Shown here: positions 42,428 through 48,556 of the stretch, piece after piece | Numbering within the stretch: position 1 is the first letter of the stretch | Layout: every line of letters begins with the position of its first letter | Origin: Desulfobacterales bacterium | GTDB taxonomy: Bacteria; Desulfobacterota; Desulfobacteria; Desulfobacterales; JAQWFD01 | Reading direction: 5' to 3' | NCBI GenBank assembly: GCA_028704555.1 | Contig: JAQWFD010000029.1 | Coordinates: 1 to 48,556 of the forward strand | DNA length: 48,556 nt | Notes under the pieces: generated by a model | The model's database searches: none | Seen by the model: only the letters and a program-made list of their open reading frames with translations | Told to the model about the DNA's origin: nothing | Position numbers and translations under genes: made by a program

Positions 42428-44566
42428 TTACCCGAGTGAAACGGAAGCAATTGATGGTATTGAATCCAACGGATAACTGATAAGAAATGTGGCCCCGAGC
42501 CCATCGGTATTTTTTTCCAGAACCAGATCGCCACCATGTTTACGGATTAAACGGCGGCTGATGCCAAGGCCAAATCCAGTTTCTTCTGCCCCGGGCCCGG
42601 CAGTAAAATTATTTTCAAAAACAAACCGTTCAACCTCTTTTGCTACCCCTGACCCGTTATCCCTGACACGAAGTTCAAGGCGATGTTCAGTGACTGCTGC
42701 CGTGATTTCAATCAGGCCAGCGCCCCGTTTTGTTCTGTCAATGCTTTGTATGGAATTTCGAATTAAATTGCTGAGGGCCTGCTTCAGTTCAGTTTCATCG
42801 GCAATGATCACGGGAAAATTCTCGTCAGCGGTTACATCTGTAGTGATATGCCGTTTTTCCAGCGAATCATGAAACAATTCGATGACATCATGAGCCAGAG
42901 ATACAATATGAATTTCGGCAACAGCTCTCCGGGGGAAAACGAATTTTCGAGGTGAATTGATAATTGTTATAATGTGATCCATCTGCTTGAAAATAAATTC
43001 AAGATTTTCTTTCCGATTTTCAGTAAAGGCGTTTGAGTCTTCAATGAAATTTTCAAGCAGTGTAAAATCTTCTTCCCCATATGATCGGCCGACAGAATCC
43101 AACTGTTTTAAATAGGTAATCAACGTACCTTTATCATATTCATTTTTCCAATCCTCGACAAGTTCGCCGATGGTGTCGATAATTTGCTGCCAATCTTCCC
43201 ATTGGGACAGGTCATTTTCAACTCTGAATAACATACTGTCAACAAGATTCAATACCTCATGGGCCACCTGCCCGGAAGTCTCGCCGACAGCGGCAAGGCG
43301 TTCTGTTTTCAGCAGATTTTCCTGTACCTCTTTGAGCGTTTTCAATGTCTGCTGAATCTTTTCGTTTTTCTGCTTCAGTTCAAGCGCCTGTTTTTCCTGG
43401 TTTTCGTTTACATTTTTAAGTTCCAGGGACATTACCTTCTGCGCTTCGTAAAGCGCTCCAAGCTTCTTTTCCCTGTTTTTGATCTCTTCGCCCATGAAAT
43501 TAAACGCATGAACCAGTTTCATGGTTTCATTATCAGTGTTGAGCCGGATTTTTTCTTCGGGATATCTGCCTTCGGAAATCCCGGAAGCAATATCAACGAG
43601 CTGGTGAATGGGATGGATTATTTTTCGGATAATGGCGGATAACCCCAGCAATCCGATTAAAAGCATCATCAGGCTGATTTTGACACTTCGATTTCTCATC
43701 GCCTGAATGATCGACATCTTCTCGGCTGTACTTTCAGAAGCAATAATGGTCAGGGGTAATTCAGCGGCAACGCAATAGCCCATAAAAACCTCATTGCCCC
43801 AGGCATCCGTTTCAATTAACGATCCGGATTCGTTACGCTTCAAGATCGTCTTCACCGCTTCGTACCTGCCGGATGTAAAAAGGGATCGATCCGATACGGA
43901 ACCCAGTTGTTCAGTCAAAAACGCAGGCGCATAAAGCAGGGTTCCTTCTTTATCGAAAACAACGATGTAGTGATCGGGATTCTGGTCTGTTCCTTCAAGC
44001 CGGACCCTGTCGAAAAAATCACATATTGACCGCCAGTTGATCTGGGCGCATAAAAAATACGACTCGTCCCTGACTTTCAGCGGAACCCGCATCCAGAATG
44101 CTGCGGAATCATGGTTTGCGGATAAAAATCTGATATTTGAAAGCTGGTCTGTTTTCGCTTCCGCAAACCACGGTTCACGGGATACCGTTGTCAAACGCCC
44201 GCCAGTGTCTTGAGGCGCCAGAACCGTCCCATCGATGCGGATTAACATGAACTGCCTGAAAGAGTCATCTCGTATCCAATCAGCAAACAGGGGATCAACA
44301 GCTGAAAAACGATTCTGTTTGATCGCTGTTTGAATACTTACGTTTTCAGATAACGTCCGAAGAATTCTCATTTTTTCGATGAGCTTTTCTTCCAGCTGAT
44401 TTTTCAGATCGATGGTTCTCTGTTCAAGATCTGCGGACAGGTGCCGGGTCAAATGGGTGGCCAGCGTATAATGGATGACCAAGCCGATGGAGCCGATGGA
44501 GATGATAAAAAATATAAAACTAAAAATAACCAGCTTACCGGTAAGGTTTCTTAACGGATTTCTCAT
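42428..44566 (-). CDS. Membrane sensor histidine kinase (dCache-HAMP-HisKA-HATPase)
   Basis: 712 residues from the ATG at 44566, two bases after the stop of a small upstream gene; an ATG five codons earlier (44581) overlaps it. Transmembrane helix 1 at ~8-30, a large periplasmic dCache-like sensor with LIRIDGTVLAPQDTG and HYIVVFDKEGTLLYAPAF, TM2 near 290-310, HAMP (IIHPIHQLVDIASGISEGRY), a coiled coil, then the H-box AAVGETSGQVAHEVLNLVDS, an extra-long helical spacer of ~100 residues and the ATPase motifs NLIRNSIQSI, VRDNGSGV and GFGLGISRRLIRKHGG. A small-ligand signal is likely. No response regulator is encoded nearby, so the partner is elsewhere. Confidence 0.92.
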   Translation of the reverse strand: MRNPLRNLTGKLVIFSFIFFIISIGSIGLVIHYTLATHLTRHLSADLEQRTIDLKNQLEEKLIEKMRILRTLSENVSIQTAIKQNRFSAVDPLFADWIRDDSFRQFMLIRIDGTVLAPQDTGGRLTTVSREPWFAEAKTDQLSNIRFLSANHDSAAFWMRVPLKVRDESYFLCAQINWRSICDFFDRVRLEGTDQNPDHYIVVFDKEGTLLYAPAFLTEQLGSVSDRSLFTSGRYEAVKTILKRNESGSLIETDAWGNEVFMGYCVAAELPLTIIASESTAEKMSIIQAMRNRSVKISLMMLLIGLLGLSAIIRKIIHPIHQLVDIASGISEGRYPEEKIRLNTDNETMKLVHAFNFMGEEIKNREKKLGALYEAQKVMSLELKNVNENQEKQALELKQKNEKIQQTLKTLKEVQENLLKTERLAAVGETSGQVAHEVLNLVDSMLFRVENDLSQWEDWQQIIDTIGELVEDWKNEYDKGTLITYLKQLDSVGRSYGEEDFTLLENFIEDSNAFTENRKENLEFIFKQMDHIITIINSPRKFVFPRRAVAEIHIVSLAHDVIELFHDSLEKRHITTDVTADENFPVIIADETELKQALSNLIRNSIQSIDRTKRGAGLIEITAAVTEHRLELRVRDNGSGVAKEVERFVFENNFTAGPGAEETGFGLGISRRLIRKHGGDLVLEKNTDGLGATFLISYPLDSIPSIASVSLG

Positions 44567-44568
44567 TT

Positions 44569-44859
44569 TCAAATATTCCATCGTACATTCTGCCGGCCAC
44601 AGTATAACTCGTTTTGAACAATCTCAATGGCCTGTTCACCACTGGGATCAATAAATAAATTATAACCGATATCATCGCCATGTCTGTGATATAAAGGAAG
44701 CGTCTGGTGACTTCTTACATGTTTCCGGCGGGGCAGAAGATTTTTTATCTTTTTTACGAAAAAATCGTTTTGCTGTAATGTATTCCAGCAGGCTTCAAGA
44801 ATCCCGATCTCATCATCCGCACGAAGGATCGAATCCTTCCACAGTATCCATTTCATCAC
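44569..44859 (-). CDS. Small hypothetical protein coupled to the sensor kinase
   Basis: 96 residues, no signal peptide, two cysteines, a basic central part (LPRRKHVRSHQT) and HRHGDDIGYNLFIDPSGEQA. I do not recognise the family. Its TGA stop lies two bases before the kinase ATG at 44566, which indicates coupled translation; a signal-relay or regulatory role for the kinase would fit but is inference. It may start at either of two consecutive ATGs. Confidence 0.5.
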   Translation of the reverse strand: MMKWILWKDSILRADDEIGILEACWNTLQQNDFFVKKIKNLLPRRKHVRSHQTLPLYHRHGDDIGYNLFIDPSGEQAIEIVQNELYCGRQNVRWNI

Positions 44860-45107
44860 AACCCCGCGTCACTATTCATTCATATCAGCATCTGCGTTTA
44901 TCCGAAAAAAAATATTATAGTGTATCATTTCATTCCGATCAACAATTATCATAGGGCCTGGTTCTAACTTCAGACAAATTCATTTTTACAGCGTTGCATC
45001 CCGCTCTCGTCATTCCCGCCTTTTTACAACGCCATCCTTTTTTTATTTTGAAAAGTTTTTTTAATTTGGTTACGTTATAAAAAACATGAAAAAAAGGATC
45101 TGTTCTC

Positions 45108-45878
45108 ATGATGAAACACATTACGGCATTAAAAATCCTGTCCCTGTGCCTGTTGATCACGAGCAGTTTTCCATATACGAACGGATTTGCCATTACCGCA
45201 ACCCAAATCATCGAAAAATCCGAGCAGGCGATTCAAGGCGAATCGCAGATTGCCACCGCGGAAATCACGATAAAAACCCGACGCTGGACACGCACAATGA
45301 AGCTGGAATCCTATCGGGTCCGTAAGGATAAAAAAAGCTTCTCGGAAATTCTGTCTCCCAGAAAAGATGCCGGAAACCGATTTCTCATGATCGATCAAAA
45401 CATGTGGCATTATGTACCCAGACTGCAGCAGACCATCAAAATATCGCCCTCCATGATGCTGCAGTCCTGGATGGGATCTGATTTCACCAATGATGATATC
45501 GTGAAGGAATCGAGCATCGTTGCCGATTACACCCACCACATGATCGGAAATGAAGCCGTGGACGGCCATGAATGCTACAAACTGGAGCTGATTCCCAGAC
45601 CCGACGCCGCTGTCGTATGGGGCAAAATCATCTATTATGCCCGCACCAGCGACTTTCTGCCGGTCCGGGAAGAATTCTACAATGAGCACAATGAGCTGAA
45701 AAAGCATCTGACGCTCAGCAATTTTCAGAAAATGGGTGACCGTATCATACCGGTTCTGTACAAAATGCAGACCGTTTCGAAACCTGACCGTTACACGCTG
45801 ATGGAACTTGAAAGCGTACGGTTTGATGTCCCGATTCCCGAAACGGTGTTTACCCTCCAGTACCTGAAAAAGAGATAA
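45108..45878 (+). CDS. LolA-like outer-membrane lipoprotein-sorting protein
   Basis: 256 residues. Signal peptide ~1-28 (LKILSLCLLITSSFPYTNGF), so the product is periplasmic. The mature part has the LolA/LppX half-barrel pattern known from proteins paired with MacB/LolE-like permeases: KSEQAIQGESQIATAEITIK, then NRFLMIDQNMWHYVPRLQQT, MMLQSWMGSDFTNDDI, and GHECYKLELIPRP. Such proteins bind lipids or lipoproteins in transit to the outer membrane. AAGGA lies nine bases before ATGATG. It is the first gene of a three-gene cluster with two ABC permeases, so it probably receives the exported lipid cargo. Confidence 0.9.
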   Translation: MMKHITALKILSLCLLITSSFPYTNGFAITATQIIEKSEQAIQGESQIATAEITIKTRRWTRTMKLESYRVRKDKKSFSEILSPRKDAGNRFLMIDQNMWHYVPRLQQTIKISPSMMLQSWMGSDFTNDDIVKESSIVADYTHHMIGNEAVDGHECYKLELIPRPDAAVVWGKIIYYARTSDFLPVREEFYNEHNELKKHLTLSNFQKMGDRIIPVLYKMQTVSKPDRYTLMELESVRFDVPIPETVFTLQYLKKR

Positions 45879-45882
45879 ACCA

Positions 45883-47139
45883 TTGAGAACCGAAAATATC
45901 ACGCTCCGGATGGCATGGCGAAACGTATGGCGAAACAGACACCGGACCCTGCTCACGCTGTTAACCATCATGATTGGCTGCGCGATGATTATTTTTTTCA
46001 ACTCCATGGCCAAAGGCGGACACGATCAGATGATCGAGGATGCGGTCGGGCTCAATACCGGTCATATCCAGATCCATGAAAAAGGCTTTTGGGATAATCA
46101 GACCATCGATTATGCATTCAAACCCTCTGAAACACTGATCACTTATCTTTCCGGGCTCCCGCAAATTGAAGGATTTTCACCGCGCATCCTTACCGGAGGC
46201 CTTCTTTCTTTCCGTGACACCACCCGCGGCGTCCTGATCCAGGGCATTGATCCTCGGCAGGAAAGCCGGGTCACCCATATTCATAACAAAATACTGCCGG
46301 GGGGACGGTTTCTTTCCGAAACCGATACCACCCATGCCATTATCGGTTCGACACTGGCAACGCATATCCATGCATCCGTCAATGATACCTTCGCCATCAT
46401 TTCTCAGGGATTTGATGGCTCTATCGCGGCAGACCGGTTCACGGTGGTGGGTATATTCAACAGCGGAAATCCGGATTTTGACCGGGAACTGATCCTGATT
46501 CCCCTTTCACAGGCGGATATGACCTTCAGCATGATGGGGTATGTTCATTCGATGGTCATCCGTCTGACAGACATCAGCCTTTTAACCGATATCAAAACCG
46601 ATATCGTCGAACATACGCTGGCAACCAGAGCCGGTGCCACGAAGCTCGAGGTCCTGGGATGGGATGCGATGATGCCGGAGCTGATCCAGTTCATCGTCAT
46701 GGACGATGTGGGCGGTTATATATTTGATTTTATACTGTTTATGGTGGTAGCCTTCGGAATATTGAATACCGTTCAGATGTCCGTCTTTGAACGGACAAGG
46801 GAATTTGGCATCATGCTGTCCATCGGAACGCGGCCCCGCCTGATCACGCGAATGATATTGACGGAAACAGCGCTGATTTCATTGTTCGGAATCGCGCTGG
46901 GCCTTGCGCTGGGCTACGGGGTTTCATTGTATTTTCAAATTCATCCGATTGATTATTCACAGTTTTCTGAAGAGATCTCGTTGTGGGGGATATCCACAAC
47001 CCTGTATCCGGCAGACACAACCCTGAAAAATATAACAGTAACGGCACTGACAACCTTTGCCCTGGCCATGGTGTTCTCAATTTTCCCTGCCAGACGGGCG
47101 GCAAAACTCAACCCCGTAGAGGCTATACGGAAGTTGTAG
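45883..47139 (+). CDS. ABC transporter permease, LolC/E-MacB type (first copy)
   Basis: 418 residues with a TTG start supported by AAGAGA eight bases upstream and sitting 4 bases after the LolA-like stop. One N-terminal transmembrane helix (TLLTLLTIMIGCAMIIFF), a ~230-residue periplasmic MacB-PCD-like domain with ILPGGRFLSETDTTHAIIGS, then three C-terminal helices of an FtsX domain (FILFMVVAFGILNTVQMSVF, GIMLSIGTRP, FSIFPARRAAKLNPVEAIR). It is likely to form a heterodimer with the next permease and move lipoproteins or lipids out of the inner membrane. The ATPase is not in the window. Confidence 0.92.
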   Translation: MRTENITLRMAWRNVWRNRHRTLLTLLTIMIGCAMIIFFNSMAKGGHDQMIEDAVGLNTGHIQIHEKGFWDNQTIDYAFKPSETLITYLSGLPQIEGFSPRILTGGLLSFRDTTRGVLIQGIDPRQESRVTHIHNKILPGGRFLSETDTTHAIIGSTLATHIHASVNDTFAIISQGFDGSIAADRFTVVGIFNSGNPDFDRELILIPLSQADMTFSMMGYVHSMVIRLTDISLLTDIKTDIVEHTLATRAGATKLEVLGWDAMMPELIQFIVMDDVGGYIFDFILFMVVAFGILNTVQMSVFERTREFGIMLSIGTRPRLITRMILTETALISLFGIALGLALGYGVSLYFQIHPIDYSQFSEEISLWGISTTLYPADTTLKNITVTALTTFALAMVFSIFPARRAAKLNPVEAIRKL

Positions 47140-47198
47140 GAGAAAAGTTGAGAATTGAGGGGTTAACAAATCACTAATCATTGATAGCGAAACTGCCC

Positions 47199-48434
47199 AT
47201 GAAGATTTTTATTATGATCGGATGGCGGAATCTCTGGAGAAACAAGCGCCGATCGCTGGTGGTCATCTCTTCCATCGGGCTGGGGATATTTGCCATGATT
47301 CTGTCAGTGGGCATCATGAACGGCATGAATAACCAGATGGTTGAAAACACCATCCGAACTTCTCTGGGCCATATTTCCATCCAGCACAGGGGATTCCAAG
47401 AGGATATGTCTCTGGAAAACAGTTTTACACCGCCAGACAACTTATACACAAAACTTGGCACGGTTCCCGGCCTCATAGCCTTCAGTCCGAGGATCAAACT
47501 GGAAGGCATGATTCAATCCAGCGAGGCATCCCGCGGGGTGCTGATCACGGGCATCGATCCTGAGCGTGAAACATCCCTGTCTGACATATCATCATACATG
47601 CTGCCCGTGAACGGCAGCCGCTACCTGTCTGATCCGGATGCGCACGATATGCTCATCTCCCGGACCATGTCCGAAAAACTCGATATCGGCACCGGCGACA
47701 AGGGGGTGCTGATGTTCCAGGATTTGAGTAAAGAGATTGTGGCCGTGGCATTTAAAGTCAGGGGGCTTTATCAGAGTCCGGTGGAAAGCTTTGACCGCTA
47801 TGTGGTGTATACCGGCATCGAGGCAATGGGAAAACTCACGGGCCTGAACCGGAGAATCTCCGAGCTGTCTGTCCGGGTCGATCACCGGGATGTCGTGGAT
47901 TCGGTCAAGCAGCAGATTCAAACCATGATTTCAGATCCATCCATTGCCGTCCTCTCATGGAAGGATATGGCGCCCAATCTGCTCAGCGCCATCAAACTGT
48001 TTGACACGAGCATGTATATATTTTTCGCTATTGTATTTGTAACGGTTATTTTTTCGGTAGCCAATACGCTGATCATGGCCATCATGGAACGGTTTCATGA
48101 AATCGGTGTCATGAAATCCATCGGCACCCGCCCGTCATGGGTGTTTGCGATGGTTCTTTTCGAAGCGGTCAATCTGGGCATCGTGGGCCTTGCGGCAGGC
48201 ACGCTGGTCGGATCATCAGTGATTGCCGTACTATCGGTTACCGGCATCGATTTTTCATTTTACGCCGAATCCATGAGAGTCTGGGGAACCGAAACCATTA
48301 TTTATCCGTCATTAAAGCCAATGGATATCCTCGCTTCCATTATGATCGTTCTGGCAACGACCCTGATCGCCGCGGTATACCCGGCAGCAAAAGCCGCCCG
48401 TATCAAGCCGCTGGACGCTCTACATTATATTTAA
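47199..48434 (+). CDS. ABC transporter permease, LolC/E-MacB type (second copy)
   Basis: 411 residues from the ATG at 47199; an in-frame TTG at 47181 is an alternative, and neither has a strong ribosome site. It is paralogous to the previous gene: both start with GWRNLWRNK / AWRNVWRNR and share the periplasmic pattern (SLGHISIQHRGF, RGVLITGIDPE) and the FtsX end (YPAAKAARIKPLDALHYI). Four transmembrane helices in the one-plus-three arrangement. Paired unlike LolC/LolE copies suit an asymmetric transporter. The gene ends 122 bases before the window edge; the partner ATPase (LolD-like) most likely follows. Confidence 0.92.
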   Translation: MKIFIMIGWRNLWRNKRRSLVVISSIGLGIFAMILSVGIMNGMNNQMVENTIRTSLGHISIQHRGFQEDMSLENSFTPPDNLYTKLGTVPGLIAFSPRIKLEGMIQSSEASRGVLITGIDPERETSLSDISSYMLPVNGSRYLSDPDAHDMLISRTMSEKLDIGTGDKGVLMFQDLSKEIVAVAFKVRGLYQSPVESFDRYVVYTGIEAMGKLTGLNRRISELSVRVDHRDVVDSVKQQIQTMISDPSIAVLSWKDMAPNLLSAIKLFDTSMYIFFAIVFVTVIFSVANTLIMAIMERFHEIGVMKSIGTRPSWVFAMVLFEAVNLGIVGLAAGTLVGSSVIAVLSVTGIDFSFYAESMRVWGTETIIYPSLKPMDILASIMIVLATTLIAAVYPAAKAARIKPLDALHYI

Positions 48435-48556
48435 CCCAAGTTCGCCAAAATTGATGGCGTAGAGGATGAAATTTGGCCAAATTGAGCCATATGAGTCATC
48501 TAACTATCTGATATTTTTAGATCAGAATTTTTTGAAAGTCAATGTAGTGACCCACA

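Noticed and set aside
44939..45211. 90-codon minus-strand frame overlapping the LolA-like gene start
   Set aside because: It is antisense to the signal peptide region and has no protein-like features.

Overview
The window looks like a chromosomal segment from a Desulfobacterota (delta-proteobacterial, probably sulfate-reducing) genome. This is inferred from the housekeeping gene style (TadA, PurA, a fused homocysteine methyltransferase/MTHFR, RlmD, YedE plus TusA, EFR1-type ferredoxin), from moderate GC in the core, and from several short dispersed repeat families. No rRNA gene is present, so the taxonomy is inference.

Layout. (1) 1-7.87 kb is AT-richer accessory DNA: a zinc-ribbon protein, a truncated phage-type protein, a secreted Sel1-repeat/trypsin-like protease, two tandem XRE regulators with short coupled ORFs, and a PIF1-like helicase with a possible membrane anchor. 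It ends at tRNA-Arg(ACG), a plausible integration site. (2) 8.5-13.4 kb is mostly core: tadA-purA, tRNA-Pro(CGG) with a clear sigma-70 promoter and terminator, an EFR1 ferredoxin, a small SAM methyltransferase and a patatin. (3) 13.5-14.7 kb holds an unrecognised helical-repeat protein. (4) 15.0-31.8 kb is a defence island on the minus strand: a complete type 1 BREX locus (HTH regulator, brxA, brxB, brxC, pglX, a GxxExxY protein, pglZ, brxL) with recQ upstream. It stops at a truncated DUF362 ferredoxin gene. (5) 32.1-35.9 kb is a plus-strand run: the HMT/MTHFR fusion, an MjaI-type restriction endonuclease homologue with no methyltransferase beside it, a MIF-type tautomerase and UV endonuclease UvsE. 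(6) 36-45 kb holds minus-strand UspA, CBS, TusA-YedE, TrmO, RlmD and an orphan sensor kinase, with a plus-strand cyclic-nucleotide-binding protein between. (7) 45.1-48.4 kb is a LolA-like protein plus two LolC/E-type ABC permeases; the ATPase is probably just beyond the window.

How the parts work together. In BREX, PglX marks host DNA by adenine methylation and BrxA/B/C, PglZ and BrxL act against unmodified phage DNA. Here a palindromic repeat family (CCACRGATG...CTGTGGTT) fills the three wide gaps around pglX and the GxxExxY gene, and look-alikes lie near both ends of the island. The specificity part of the operon therefore looks like an exchangeable cassette. The GxxExxY gene, boxed in by palindromes, may itself be the active part of a small undescribed repeat-associated element.

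Three other repeat families occur: a TTGATCATAAC palindrome (three copies), a TCGTAAAAAGTC-ended MITE-like element, and in-gene 108-bp Sel1 tandem repeats. No CRISPR array was seen.
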